This document shows positions 7,168 through 15,930 of a DNA stretch of 36,619 nucleotides, piece after piece; position 1 is the stretch's first letter; every line of letters starts with the position of its first letter. Where the stretch lies: the IMG/VR virus record IMGVR_UViG_3300032828_000136, positions 1-36,619 of that record; one strand, written 5' to 3'. The DNA is from a virus. Position numbers and translations under genes: made by a program. Below the pieces are notes generated by a model, which was not told where the DNA came from, did not search any database, and worked only from the letters and a program-made list of their open reading frames with translations.

Positions 7168-10047
7168 TCATACGTTCGTCACGTAGAGCGCGGTCACAAG
7201 GAAACCACCGCTCGAATTGCTCAGGGTTGCGGTCCATGCCTGGCTCGATGCTGATTGCGGGACGGCCGCATCGACCGGCACCATGAAGCCGCGCGTGTCG
7301 AACGAGGGCACCTCGAAAACCATGCGCGACGTGCCACCCGAGGAGTCCTTGACCGTTACCTGCTGATAATTTGCCGAGGACAGATTGGCAAGCACGAGAC
7401 CGTAGAGATCGATGAAGTTGCCGCCCGATGACGTCGGCGTGATGTTCGTTTCTAGCACCGAACAGGAAAGGTCCGTCAGTTGAACGCCCTTGAGCGTGCG
7501 AAGCGCGGAATTGACGATCTGCTTGCCGGATTTATCGAACCACGCCTGGACCCGCTGGCCTGACGTTACCGACGTCGGGTTCGTCGAATTGTAGATGCCG
7601 CCGATCTTGACCGGATTGCCGCTATCGGTCGCGGCATTGGCGACGTCGCCCATCACCGAGAAGATGCTCGACGGGATGACCGTAGGATTGGAAGAAAGAG
7701 TGACGGTCGCGGCCGAAGAGAGGATGACGGTCGGATTGGAAGACAGCGTCACGGTGGGTGCGGACGAGAGTGACACCGTGGTGCTGCCGCTGACCGAAAC
7801 CGTGAAATTCGAGAAGGACGAGATCGCCACCGCCAGGGCAGGCGAGGCCGAACTGACCTGGGCCGTCACCACGGCCGCGACATTCGCCCCATTGGCAATG
7901 GCGACAAGGCCGGACGTGATCGAGGTGATCGTCGGGTTCGAAGAGAGGATCACCGTGGGGTTCGACGACAACGTAACGGTCGGAGCCGAGGACAAGGTGA
8001 TCGTGCCCGACGACACGGCGACGATATTGGTCACGCTGGTCGACAGCGCCACCGTAAACGCCGAGGACGGGATCACCGTTGGATTGGACGAAAGCGTGAC
8101 GGTCGGCGCCGAGGAAAGGGTCACCGTCGCCGACGATACTGCGACAATATTGGTCACAGCAGTCGAAAGTGCCACGGTGAACGCCGAGGACGGAATAACG
8201 GTCGGGTTCGATGAAAGCGTTACGGTCGGCGCCGAGGACAGCGTCACGGTGTTGGTTACTGCTGTCGAAAGAGCCACTGTAACCGCCGACGACGGCGTGA
8301 TCGTCCCGGACGAAACCGCAACGACGCTTGATCCGGAAACCGAAACCGAGAAGTTGCTGAAGCTCGAAAGTGCGACCACGAGGGCAGGCGATGCCGACGA
8401 CACCTGCGCCGTGACAACACCGACCGTGTTGGCCCCGTTGATGATCGAGATAGCGCCGGACGTGACCGACGTGATGGTGGGATTGGACGAGAGGATCACG
8501 GTCGGGTTTGAGGATAGGGTCACCGTCCCAGAGGACACGGCGACGACGCTGCTGCCCGTCGTATTGACCGAAAAGTTGCTGAAGCTCGAAATGGCGACCG
8601 CCAGCGCGGGATTGGCCGATGAAACCTGGGCCAACACAACGGCGGCGGTGTTGCTTCCCTGGACGATCGAGACTTGGCTCGATCCGGATGTCGTGACCGA
8701 GAAGTTGGAGAAGCTGCTGATCGCGACAGCCAAAGCCGGTGACGCGGACGAAACCTGTGCGGTCACGACGTCGGCGACATTGGAGCCATTTGCGATGGCT
8801 ACGATGCCCGATGCCAGGGATGTGATGGCCGGGTTTGAAGACAAGGTCACGGTGCCGGAAGAGACCGCAACCACGCTGCTGCCCGTGGTCGACACCGAGA
8901 AATTGCTGAACGAAGAAATAGCGACGGCGAGCGCGGGCGATGCCGAAGAGACCTGCGCGGTGACCACGGCTGCCACGTTGCTGCCATTGGCGATCGCCAC
9001 CAGGCCGGACGCGACCGATGTGATGCTCGGATTGGACGAGAGCGTCACTGTGCCGGAGGAAACGGCTACGATGCTGCTGCCGGTCGTCGACACCGAGAAA
9101 TTCGAGAAGCTGGATATGGCAACGGCCAGAGCCGGCGATGCCGACGAAATCTGCGCCGTCACAACGCCAACGGTGTTCGCGCCATTGATGATCGAAACCG
9201 CACCGGATGAGATCGACGCGATGGTCGGATTCGACGACAGGATGACGGTCGGATTGGATGAGAGGGTGACCGTCCCCGAGGAGACCGCGACGACGCTACT
9301 TCCGGAAACCGAGAAGTTGGAGAAGGACGAGATGGCGACCGCCAATGCCGGCGATGCGCTGCTCACCTGGGCCGTTACCACGCCGGCAACGTTGGCCCCG
9401 TTCGCGATCGCGACCAGTCCCGACGACAGCGACGTGATCGTCGGATTGGAGGACAGGATCACCGTGGGATTCGAAGAGAGCGTGACCGTGCCGGACGAGA
9501 CGGCCACGACGCTCGATCCGCCGGAAACGGTGAAATTGGAGAAGGAAGAGATCGCAACCGCGAGCGCCGGGATCGCAGAGCTGACCTGGGCCGTCACGAC
9601 ACCCGCGACGTTGGCACCATTGGCAATCGCCACCGTGCCCGACGTCACCGACGTCACCGTTGGGTTCGAAGACAGCGTCACCGTGGCCACGGAGGACGGG
9701 ATAACGGTGGGATTGGAGGACAGCGTCGCTGTCACCGACCCGGAAACGGTGGCGTTGATCACACCGGAAGAGACGGCGACGATATTCGTGGCCGCCGTCG
9801 ATAGATTGACGGTGCCGGTCACCGAAACCGAGGGGACACCCGTGATCGCGACATTGACCGTCGACGACGGGATGACAGTCGGGTTGGAAGAGAGCGTAAC
9901 GGCGATCGAACCCGCCGAGCTGCCCCAGAAATCACCGACCGAGATGACCTGGCGCTGCGACGTGTCCGGCTGCTGCACCGTCTGGACAAGCGTCGCAGAG
10001 GATGGTGTTGCAGGTGATGAACTCTGGAATTGGACGTTATTGACCAC
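7168..10047 (-). CDS. Giant repetitive Ser/Thr/Val fibre protein (959 aa)
   Basis: The start is a GTG at 10047 preceded by AGGAGG at 8-base spacing. Residues 1-50 are a short N-terminal part (MVNNVQFQSSSPATPSS). Residues about 50-798 are almost entirely repeats. One is a short strand unit (VTLSSNPTV and variants). The other is a longer unit of about 45 residues ending in PALAVAISSFSNFSV, present eight times with small changes. Residues 799-959 form a non-repetitive C-terminal domain (VKIGGIYNST, VQAWFDKSGK, NFIDLYGLVLANLSS, GFMVPVDAAVPQS), a sandwich-type domain common at the ends of phage virion proteins. Alternating hydrophobic and small polar residues suggest a beta-structured, probably trimeric fibre or whisker. 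Host binding is inferred. Confidence 0.7.
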   Translation of the reverse strand: MVNNVQFQSSSPATPSSATLVQTVQQPDTSQRQVISVGDFWGSSAGSIAVTLSSNPTVIPSSTVNVAITGVPSVSVTGTVNLSTAATNIVAVSSGVINATVSGSVTATLSSNPTVIPSSVATVTLSSNPTVTSVTSGTVAIANGANVAGVVTAQVSSAIPALAVAISSFSNFTVSGGSSVVAVSSGTVTLSSNPTVILSSNPTITSLSSGLVAIANGANVAGVVTAQVSSASPALAVAISSFSNFSVSGSSVVAVSSGTVTLSSNPTVILSSNPTIASISSGAVSIINGANTVGVVTAQISSASPALAVAISSFSNFSVSTTGSSIVAVSSGTVTLSSNPSITSVASGLVAIANGSNVAAVVTAQVSSASPALAVAISSFSNFSVSTTGSSVVAVSSGTVTLSSNPAITSLASGIVAIANGSNVADVVTAQVSSASPALAVAISSFSNFSVTTSGSSQVSIVQGSNTAAVVLAQVSSANPALAVAISSFSNFSVNTTGSSVVAVSSGTVTLSSNPTVILSSNPTITSVTSGAISIINGANTVGVVTAQVSSASPALVVALSSFSNFSVSVSGSSVVAVSSGTITPSSAVTVALSTAVTNTVTLSSAPTVTLSSNPTVIPSSAFTVALSTAVTNIVAVSSATVTLSSAPTVTLSSNPTVIPSSAFTVALSTSVTNIVAVSSGTITLSSAPTVTLSSNPTVILSSNPTITSITSGLVAIANGANVAAVVTAQVSSASPALAVAISSFSNFTVSVSGSTTVSLSSAPTVTLSSNPTVILSSAATVTLSSNPTVIPSSIFSVMGDVANAATDSGNPVKIGGIYNSTNPTSVTSGQRVQAWFDKSGKQIVNSALRTLKGVQLTDLSCSVLETNITPTSSGGNFIDLYGLVLANLSSANYQQVTVKDSSGGTSRMVFEVPSFDTRGFMVPVDAAVPQSASSQAWTATLSNSSGGFLVTALYVTNV
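7654..9900 (-). repeat. Coding repeat array inside the fibre gene
   Basis: The array encodes eight copies of a unit of roughly 45 residues built from a strand, an IANGANVAGVVTAQVSS segment and PALAVAISSFSNF. Between them lie many copies of a 9-10 residue TLSSNPTV strand. The protein copies are very similar, but the DNA copies differ at many third codon positions, so these are old repeats kept by selection on the protein rather than fresh duplications. Confidence 0.75.
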
Positions 10048-10059
10048 CTACGCGGCCTC

Positions 10060-10680
10060 CTATTTTGGAGACCTCTTGCGGTGCCTTGCAATAGCAGCAT
10101 CGATGTCGGCGAGCAGTTCGTTAGAACTCTCATCTTTGATGGCGGCCTCGCCGAGCCGGACCTGCGCCGCTTCCATCGCGGCCGAAGCGTCTGCCTTCGT
10201 CGCATTGGCGATACGAAGCTGTTCGTCCGCCTCCCACTTCACGCCGTTGGCGGCGTCATGGAGAGCGGAAACCTTCTCCGTCGTCTCCTTGTGCCACTTA
10301 TTGAAGGCTTCATGGCCTTCGTCGACCCGCGCGGCGAGGGCCGCCGCCTTCTCCTGCGTGGAATTGATGATTTCGGTCGCGCGGGCCTGGGCATCGGCGA
10401 CAATCTGGCCTGCCTGATCGTTCGCGGCACCGACGATCTGTGCAGCCTGCGTTTGCGCGTCCTTCAGGGCATCAATCGCCGCCTGCTCCCGCACCTGCAC
10501 GTCCTGCATCGCCCGGATCACGTCATGGCCGATGCGCAGCTTGTCCAGCGCGGCATCATGATCGGCCTTGGCGTCCTGCAGCATCTTCAGGCGATCAGTG
10601 AAATACTTCCCGCCCGCCACGACAGCAGCCAGATCGTCCTGGTTTTGCGCCTGCGCATTGGTGGGTGCCGATACCGACAT
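10060..10680 (-). CDS. Coiled-coil virion protein
   Basis: I take the ATG at 10680, which shares a base with the TGA of the preceding gene (TGATG), giving 206 residues. A longer in-frame start exists, but its 48 extra residues are the antisense of that neighbour. Residues 25-190 are almost wholly alpha-helical, with heptad-like patterns such as AIDALKDAQTQAAQIVGAAN and VSALHDAANGVKWEADEQ. The C-terminus is basic (IARHRKRSPK). It lies immediately upstream of the fibre gene. A rod-like fibre-anchoring or chaperone role is plausible but not shown. Confidence 0.6.
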   Translation of the reverse strand: MSVSAPTNAQAQNQDDLAAVVAGGKYFTDRLKMLQDAKADHDAALDKLRIGHDVIRAMQDVQVREQAAIDALKDAQTQAAQIVGAANDQAGQIVADAQARATEIINSTQEKAAALAARVDEGHEAFNKWHKETTEKVSALHDAANGVKWEADEQLRIANATKADASAAMEAAQVRLGEAAIKDESSNELLADIDAAIARHRKRSPK

Positions 10681-11036
10681 CAGATACCCGCCTGAATTGC
10701 CGTCATGGTGATGGTGCCTTGACTCGACCCGGCCGTAACGTTGAGCCGGATCGCGGACACCGGGAACGCGTAGTTGCCGGTCAGGTTCGAAGACGCCGAC
10801 GCCAAGGTCGAATTGAGAAACCACGTCGCATTTGACGAGATGAAGGTGCTTGTCCCGGTAAAATCAAACGAATGTTCAACGTTATAGGACGTGATCGCGC
10901 TGGTCGAATTGCAGACGACGCCAATGCCGATATTGAACGGCGTCTGCGTGATATCCGGGTAGAACACAAGCGAAGAGCCCAGCCCGAAAGTCGAACTGAG
11001 CCCAGTCACCGAATTTGACCAGCGGAGACCCGCCAT
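10680..11036 (-). CDS. Small beta-rich virion protein (118 aa)
   Basis: The protein begins MAGLRWSNSVTGLSSTFG and consists of short beta strands with many Ser, Thr and Asn residues. It includes SLVFYPDITQTPFNIGIGVV and FPVSAIRLNVTAGSSQG, patterns common in small phage decoration or tail-tip proteins. The start overlaps the upstream stop (TGATG) and the stop overlaps the downstream start, so it belongs to the same translational chain. No specific family is recognised. Confidence 0.55.
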   Translation of the reverse strand: MAGLRWSNSVTGLSSTFGLGSSLVFYPDITQTPFNIGIGVVCNSTSAITSYNVEHSFDFTGTSTFISSNATWFLNSTLASASSNLTGNYAFPVSAIRLNVTAGSSQGTITMTAIQAGI

Positions 11037-11206
11037 CAGTGCATCCCTTTAAGTGTCCTCGCGAGCGACACCATCTTCTTCATATGCGGGTCAGAAGATT
11101 TTGCCGCTTTGGCCATTTTAGCGGCCGGGATTTTCTCACCTTCCGGCACATGGAGCGCTCGGTGGAGCGCCCCCGGATGTTTGATCGCACCTTTGATCCA
11201 GTGCGT
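11036..11206 (-). CDS. Small basic protein, start codon uncertain
   Basis: The sequence WIKGAIKHPGALHRALHVPE followed by GEKIPAAKMAKAAKS and ending SLARTLKGMH is a well-known small phage protein type (a basic helical peptide with a GALHRALGVPEG-like core), so I am confident the frame is coding. The start is odd. There is no in-frame ATG, GTG or TTG after the stop of the upstream gene at 11221. The only reasonable site is an ACG at 11204-11206, just before His-Trp-Ile. A frameshift or sequencing error, or translation continuing from the upstream gene, are alternatives. It overlaps the next gene by one base. Confidence 0.5.
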   Translation of the reverse strand, partial: THWIKGAIKHPGALHRALHVPEGEKIPAAKMAKAAKSSDPHMKKMVSLARTLKGMH

Positions 11207-11220
11207 ACCACCGCCGGAAG

Positions 11221-11475
11221 CTAGTGCTTCGCCTCGGTGCTCGCAGTGTACGCGCTGCTGAAAGGGTGCTTGTCGGACCCGACACCGCCGCCACGCTTCT
11301 TGTGGATGCGCTTGTGCCCCTTGTGGCCGTGCACCGTGCCGTGGTGATGAACGCCGCCGCCGTGTTTCTTCTCTTCGGCCTCGTGCGCGACATGACTGCC
11401 GGCGCCCTCGTAAACCACACGGCCACCGTGCTTGCGGTGGTGGGCATGCTTCTTGTGGTGCTTGGTGTGACCCAT
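11221..11475 (-). CDS. His/Lys/Gly-rich small protein
   Basis: An 84-residue protein that starts MGHTKHHKKHAHHRKHGG. It remains very rich in His, Lys and Gly (EKKHGGGVHHHGTVHGHKGH) and ends in a more ordinary segment, SDKHPFSSAYTAS. Small His/Lys-rich proteins are common between capsid and tail genes in related phages. They may bind metal or nucleic acid, or be packaged with DNA, but this is speculation. An AAGGA precedes the ATG. Confidence 0.6.
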   Translation of the reverse strand: MGHTKHHKKHAHHRKHGGRVVYEGAGSHVAHEAEEKKHGGGVHHHGTVHGHKGHKRIHKKRGGGVGSDKHPFSSAYTASTEAKH

Positions 11476-11486
11476 ATCCCTGTTCC

Positions 11487-12464
11487 TTAAACCGAGGAGA
11501 ATTGGGTGGCGCCGAACAGAGGCGACACATTGGTGGACGAGATCGCGGCCATCGCGGAGGCGGCAGGGGTGACAACGATCTGAATACGAACGTTGCCCGT
11601 ATTAGACGCCAGCGACGAGGCCCAGGTGCCGCGCACGTCCGGCGTTGTGGATGTCTGCGTGGCGACGGTCGATGCAAGAACAATGGTCGCCGAGGACTGC
11701 ACTGCTGCCGCCGCCGTACCGAACGCTGTCGACGATGCATAAACCGCGAGGTTCAAGCCGGCATACGGCACCGCAAGCGGGAAGCCGAACACGTCGCCGA
11801 AGCCAACGATGACGCCGGTCGAGACAGGCGTGGTGCAATTGGTGATGCTGCTGATGTACTTGAACGCCTTCTTGCCGGTGATCGTGGTCGACCCAGCGGC
11901 CAGCGTCTCCGTCATCTTGTAGCCGTACATATCCCGGCCAGCGACCGAGAATGTGCCAGCGTCGCCGTTCGAAGACGGCCGGATGATGATGTTGCGGCCA
12001 GTGCCAGCACCAGGATTCCACATGCAGATCGAGCCGGCGGTGCCAAACGCCAGATACGCCGCCGTTGAGTCGAGTGCGATGAGGGTACCGGTCGCCTTGC
12101 CGGTCTCCGGCGCGATGATCGTCGTCGAATAGGTGCCGTTCGCCGTGGATGCGGCGGCAAGGGTGAACGTCGATGTGCCGGACGATGCCGTGGTCGACAC
12201 CAGTGCGTTCGTGGACGCCGTCGTCGGCTTAAAATCGACGATGCCCTGGTTGTTGAAGAAGCCGAACGTCAGGTTGGTGACGCCACCACCCGGTTCGTAA
12301 GCATATGCCGAACGCGGATCGAGGAACGAGTCACCAAGGTCGGTGATCTGCGGCGCACGCTGCTCATTGTGCTCGAAGTCCTGCCCGGTGATGCCGTCAC
12401 CGGACGTAGAACTAAGCGTGATGCCGAACTGGACGATCGGGCCAGATAATGCAGTAACAGTCAT
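11487..12464 (-). CDS. Beta-rich virion structural protein (325 aa)
   Basis: It begins MTVTALSGPIVQFGITL and DFEHNEQRAPQITDLGDSF. The middle is repetitive Ser/Thr/Ala sequence and the C-terminus ends in SSTNVSPLFGATQFSSV. It contains strand-turn patterns typical of capsid decoration or head-fibre proteins. A GGAG at 6-base spacing precedes the ATG. It is the next gene after the major capsid protein. I do not recognise a specific family; a head-surface protein is the best guess. Confidence 0.6.
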   Translation of the reverse strand: MTVTALSGPIVQFGITLSSTSGDGITGQDFEHNEQRAPQITDLGDSFLDPRSAYAYEPGGGVTNLTFGFFNNQGIVDFKPTTASTNALVSTTASSGTSTFTLAAASTANGTYSTTIIAPETGKATGTLIALDSTAAYLAFGTAGSICMWNPGAGTGRNIIIRPSSNGDAGTFSVAGRDMYGYKMTETLAAGSTTITGKKAFKYISSITNCTTPVSTGVIVGFGDVFGFPLAVPYAGLNLAVYASSTAFGTAAAAVQSSATIVLASTVATQTSTTPDVRGTWASSLASNTGNVRIQIVVTPAASAMAAISSTNVSPLFGATQFSSV

Positions 12465-12475
12465 CGGTTACTCCA

Positions 12476-13390
12476 TTACGAGGTCGGGTACGTGCCGTAG
12501 ATATGCCGCCAGTCGTAGTAGCTGGGCACGTAGCGCTGATAACCCTTGACGAGCAGATTGTCGGTCGAGAACTCGACGCTCATGTCGGTCTCAAACTGCT
12601 TGCGCATGAAGAAGACCAGCCCGGGCACGTTGGTGAGCACGAACCACGCGAACTGCGACGTCAGATAGTCATAGACCATGTAGCCTTCCTTGAAGGACTG
12701 CTCCATTTCCTTGACCGCGTTGATATCGTTGTTGCCAGTGCCGACGCGCAGCTCCGAACGGAAGAGACGCGCCGCGATCGGCTCCAAGTTCGGAGGAACG
12801 ATCAGCTTCTGGCCGCGCGCATGCTGCTTCAGACCCGCGTTGGTTTTCCAAGTCGAGCGGATGGTGATGCCCGCGTTCAGCAGCGACGTCTCGTTCAGAG
12901 AGACGTCGGGAGACGGCTGGTTGGCAATAGAGGTGCCGTCGATCGGGTGCGCGGGGTTGATCAGCGAGACACCGTCACCCTGAACCTGCGGGTTAAAGGT
13001 TGTGCCGTTGTTCAAAATATTGGCGGCGTAAACCTCTTCGGTCTCCTTGAAGGCCTCCATCAGGCCGTCGTTGTTCGGACCCCACTCTGCCTTGTACAAA
13101 TTATCGTCGATCGCGGGCCTGGTGATCGCGTACATGAGCCCGATCTCGAAGTGCTGGGCATTGTAGATGTAGCGTTGGCCGGCATTGTTATCAGTGGCGG
13201 TCGGCGAACCTTCGTTCTTGACCTGCGCGTAACCGAGGTAACGCATCGCGGCCCGGCGTTCCAACGCCATGTTCGATCCGACTTCCTTGAAAATCTGCGG
13301 CCATTGCCGCTCGATCATCGGATAGCGACCGTCGATGCCCCACAGTCCCGGGAGCAGAAGGTCTTTAATTTGTGAGAGTGCGACGGGCAT
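12476..13390 (-). CDS. Major capsid protein (Mu gpT-like)
   Basis: A 304-residue protein with landmarks of the gpT-like HK97-fold capsid family: MPVALSQIKDLLLPGLWGI, MIERQWPQIFKEVGSNMALE, YAITRPAIDDNLYKAEWGPN, AANILNNGTTFNPQVQGDG, and a C-terminal YQRYVPSYYDWRHIYG. It forms the shell of the head. The ATG at 13390 is preceded by a near-perfect TAAGGAGG at 6-base spacing, the strongest ribosome-binding site I saw in this arm, as expected for the most abundant virion protein. It sits downstream of scaffold and decoration genes. Confidence 0.85.
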   Translation of the reverse strand: MPVALSQIKDLLLPGLWGIDGRYPMIERQWPQIFKEVGSNMALERRAAMRYLGYAQVKNEGSPTATDNNAGQRYIYNAQHFEIGLMYAITRPAIDDNLYKAEWGPNNDGLMEAFKETEEVYAANILNNGTTFNPQVQGDGVSLINPAHPIDGTSIANQPSPDVSLNETSLLNAGITIRSTWKTNAGLKQHARGQKLIVPPNLEPIAARLFRSELRVGTGNNDINAVKEMEQSFKEGYMVYDYLTSQFAWFVLTNVPGLVFFMRKQFETDMSVEFSTDNLLVKGYQRYVPSYYDWRHIYGTYPTS

Positions 13391-13400
13391 CTATCCCTCC

Positions 13401-14096
13401 TTACGAGCTGCGAGCCGTCAGATTCAGACGGTCCGAGTTGTTGAGGCGGACGATGATCATGTTCGCCGGGCTGCTGTTGTCGGTGCCGTTGATGAAAGGC
13501 GTGGTGCCCGCGCCCGCCGGGCCCAGCAGTCCGCCAGGAGCGGCATAGGCCGAGTAGAAGTCGACGATCCGGAACGGTTGCGAATTGCTCGACGTCACCG
13601 ACGTCGATTCCACGGTTACGTTCGAATAACCTGTCGTGGTGTTGCCGGATGTCGTGACGTAAGTGATGCCAATATTGAGGCCCACCATCGACGACGTAAC
13701 GGCGCCCTTGGTCGACGCCTGCACAAGGAACTGCTGTTCCGGCGCATCGATGATGTACGCCTTCACGTCGCCAGTCGATCCGGTTACGGTTCCATTATAG
13801 AAGTTAGACCAGACGACGCGGCCAGCGGCCGGTTGAAACTGATAACAACCCTGGAAGACACCCCGGCACAGGAAGCCCGTCGACGTGGTGACCGAATTGT
13901 TGTTGACCGACGTGATGTAGGCGCCAGAGAGATTGGTCCCGCCATTGCTCGACGTCATCACGGGATCGCCCCGGAAGATCAAGCCTGCATCGGTCGATGC
14001 GATCCAGACAGGCGTCATGCCGGCGGTCGGCGACGCACCTTCGGCCAAACCGAAGGACTGGAACCCCATGGTGGGAGAGCCAAGCGTGTTCGTCAT
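13401..14096 (-). CDS. Capsid decoration/cement protein
   Basis: A 231-residue beta-rich protein. It begins MTNTLGSPTMGFQSFGL, then TPVWIASTDAGLIFRGDPV, FLCRGVFQGCYQFQP, and RVVWSNFYNGTVTGSTGDVK followed by AYIIDAPEQQFLVQAS. This order, with the GDPV and DAPEQxFLVQ motifs, matches a family of small capsid-stabilising proteins found next to gpT-like capsids. It is the gene immediately upstream of the major capsid protein, and AGGAG precedes its ATG. The 16-bp palindrome at 14198-14213 lies about 100 bases upstream, so it may be the first gene of a capsid transcript. Confidence 0.65.
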   Translation of the reverse strand: MTNTLGSPTMGFQSFGLAEGASPTAGMTPVWIASTDAGLIFRGDPVMTSSNGGTNLSGAYITSVNNNSVTTSTGFLCRGVFQGCYQFQPAAGRVVWSNFYNGTVTGSTGDVKAYIIDAPEQQFLVQASTKGAVTSSMVGLNIGITYVTTSGNTTTGYSNVTVESTSVTSSNSQPFRIVDFYSAYAAPGGLLGPAGAGTTPFINGTDNSSPANMIIVRLNNSDRLNLTARSS

Positions 14097-14197
14097 TGGA
14101 GGCTCCTAAGTGCCGCAGCGCGATACGCGAGCGGTTCATCACTTGGGCCTCCACGGCACGCGGAGGGTGGGCCATTAGACCAGCGCGGTCCAATGCG

Positions 14198-14213
14198 TTG
14201 AACATTAGTTCAA
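14198..14213. promoter_or_regulatory. 16-bp palindrome TTGAACATTAGTTCAA, copy 2 of 4
   Basis: TTGAAC and GTTCAA arms around a 4-base centre. It lies in the 140-base gap (14097-14236) between the decoration gene and the gene at 14237, the largest untranslated gap of the structural arm. On the minus strand TCTAAT follows the inner half by 18 bases and could be a -10 element for the capsid genes. I see no other gene in the gap. Confidence 0.6.
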
Positions 14214-14236
14214 AACATCAGACCGCGCAAGATTGT

Positions 14237-14860
14237 TTATTCCGGGATTTCGACCCGCTCCATGCTCTTCTTGATCCGATTGCCCATGAGAGCGGTCGGA
14301 TGCGTAGAGCCGGTAACGCCAGGAATACCATGACCGATCTGCTCTTCGGCGATCTGCAGTGGCAAATTGGCGTCGCGCCGCATAGCGCGATAGGCCTTTT
14401 CCTGCAGTTCAACCGGCCGGATAACCAGCATGCAGTCATCCACAGTGATCGGCCGGCTGTCATCGCCCTTGGGCATGAACATGCCGTCGAAAAGGCCGTC
14501 AAAGTCGGATTGGAAGACCGGCGTCCAGCCGCCACGCGTCATCTTGGCGAGTTCTTGCGGCATATCCATGCCCCGATTGGACTTCGTAATCCACTGCAGG
14601 GCGCCACCATCTTGGTAGAGTCTCTGAACGATTTCAGTCGGGATATGCAGACGGCTACCCTGTTCGAGGCCGACACCGACGAAGTCATCAGATTCCCAGT
14701 TCGGGCGCGCCTTCATCTTTGAGAAGATGGACGGCGTCTCGGCGCGATCGGCGGCTGCCGTCACCTGCTCCTTGCTCATGACCCGCTGCGTGCGCGGCGG
14801 GCGCCCGGGACGGCGGCGCGGCGGCTCAACTGGCGTGGCTACAGTTTCGGTTTCACTCAT
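14237..14860 (-). CDS. Conserved phage protein upstream of capsid genes
   Basis: A 207-residue protein with a Pro/Arg-rich start (RRRPGRPPRTQRVMS) and a structured core. The core contains SRLHIPTEIVQRLY, ALQWITKSNRGMDMPQELAK and GWTPVFQSDFDGLFDG. Proteins with a LHIP core, a variable tryptophan strand and a RxGWTPV motif occur between scaffold and capsid genes in several podovirus-like phages. The function is unknown. ATGA overlap with the scaffold gene shows co-translation. Confidence 0.6.
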   Translation of the reverse strand: MSETETVATPVEPPRRRPGRPPRTQRVMSKEQVTAAADRAETPSIFSKMKARPNWESDDFVGVGLEQGSRLHIPTEIVQRLYQDGGALQWITKSNRGMDMPQELAKMTRGGWTPVFQSDFDGLFDGMFMPKGDDSRPITVDDCMLVIRPVELQEKAYRAMRRDANLPLQIAEEQIGHGIPGVTGSTHPTALMGNRIKKSMERVEIPE

Positions 14861-15930
14861 TTACGTTGCTCCGAATAGGTGCCGTTGGCCTTCATCGTCT
14901 GGTACTGCTGCTTCTTCTTCGCGTAGAGATATTCCTTCTGCGCGTCGGTCATTGGCGGCATGTCCGGGCGATCCACGATTGAGGCGCGCGCGATCTGCCG
15001 CTCCTCCTCGGTGAGGGTCATCTTGGACGATTGCCGCTGGCCGGACGGCGTCGGCACATCGCGGGTTACAGGTGCCGTCATCGGCATGCTCCTTCTCTGT
15101 GGTTGCGGCGCGGGTTGGTGCTGTTGCGGCGCAGGCGGTGCCTTGAAGCCGAACTCATTGTCCAGCGCGTCGAAATAGGCGTCCGAAAATGCCGTCAGCC
15201 CCTTGGTTTCGGTCAGGTAGGTGTGCACGCCACCGATCTGACGGTTCTTGGCCGTGTCGTTAATGAACTCGGGATGATTGCGCAGCCAGGCCTGGGCCTG
15301 CGCCGGCAACGCGGCGATCCGTTGTTCGAAACCCGCCGGCTGTTGCGGCGTGGGTTGGCGCTGCGGTGCCGGCTGCGTTCGCTGCACCTCGCGACGGGAG
15401 TCAAAGGTCCGCTTGTTGTCTTCAAGACGATCGAGGCGAGCGCTGGCGACACCGATGATCCGCTGCGCCTTGGCGTGCGACGCCCAATCGCCAGCGGCCG
15501 CAGCATTCGCACAGTCGGCTTCGGCCTTGTCGAGCGCGGCCTGTTCGGCGGCGATCGCGGTGAGGACCGAATTGTATTCGGCATCCTCGCGATCGGACCG
15601 CTCCCGTTCCAGTTCAAAATCCCGCTCTTGCGCGCGCCGGAGCGCTTCGTCGCGCTGGCGGATTGCATCCCGCTGCAGCTCCTCGGCGCGTTTCTGCGCG
15701 TCAATGGCGCGTTGGAGCGCATCGTCGCTCGGTGGCGGCGGTGCAGGCGGGGCGGCTGGTGCAGGTGGCTCACTCGGCGGCGGTGTGGCGAGACTGATCT
15801 CGACATCACCCGGTTCGTCGTCGGAAAGCTCGATCTCGATATCGCCGACCGGCGGCGGTTCGGGATCGCGAAGCTCGACGGGCACCTCTTCGTGTGCAGG
15901 CTTACTACGCGGTGGTTTGATTCTCGGCAT
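14857..15930 (-). CDS. Probable head scaffolding protein
   Basis: A 357-residue protein with a very acidic N-terminus (PPVGDIEIELSDDEPGDVEI) and a Pro/Ala linker. A long charged coiled coil follows (residues about 75-200, with IDAQKRAEELQRDAIRQRDE). A globular segment near 215-275 contains AWLRNHPEFINDTAKNRQ and YFDALDNEFGFKAP. The C-terminus is basic (KEYLYAKKKQQYQTMKAN). The coiled-coil architecture, the ending rich in basic helices and the location just upstream of the capsid genes are what scaffolding proteins show. The start shares one base with the upstream stop (TAATG). Confidence 0.6.
   Translation of the reverse strand: MPRIKPPRSKPAHEEVPVELRDPEPPPVGDIEIELSDDEPGDVEISLATPPPSEPPAPAAPPAPPPPSDDALQRAIDAQKRAEELQRDAIRQRDEALRRAQERDFELERERSDREDAEYNSVLTAIAAEQAALDKAEADCANAAAAGDWASHAKAQRIIGVASARLDRLEDNKRTFDSRREVQRTQPAPQRQPTPQQPAGFEQRIAALPAQAQAWLRNHPEFINDTAKNRQIGGVHTYLTETKGLTAFSDAYFDALDNEFGFKAPPAPQQHQPAPQPQRRSMPMTAPVTRDVPTPSGQRQSSKMTLTEEERQIARASIVDRPDMPPMTDAQKEYLYAKKKQQYQTMKANGTYSEQRK

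Noticed and set aside
7654-9900. CRISPR-like array
   Set aside because: The repeats are coding, vary in sequence and are not separated by unique spacers of constant size.
7595-10417. A 940-codon open frame on the plus strand opposite the fibre gene
   Set aside because: The repetitive Ser/Thr/Val codons of the minus-strand fibre leave the opposite strand free of stops. The fibre has a GTG with AGGAGG and a recognisable C-terminal domain, while the antisense product is an acidic repeat with no family features.
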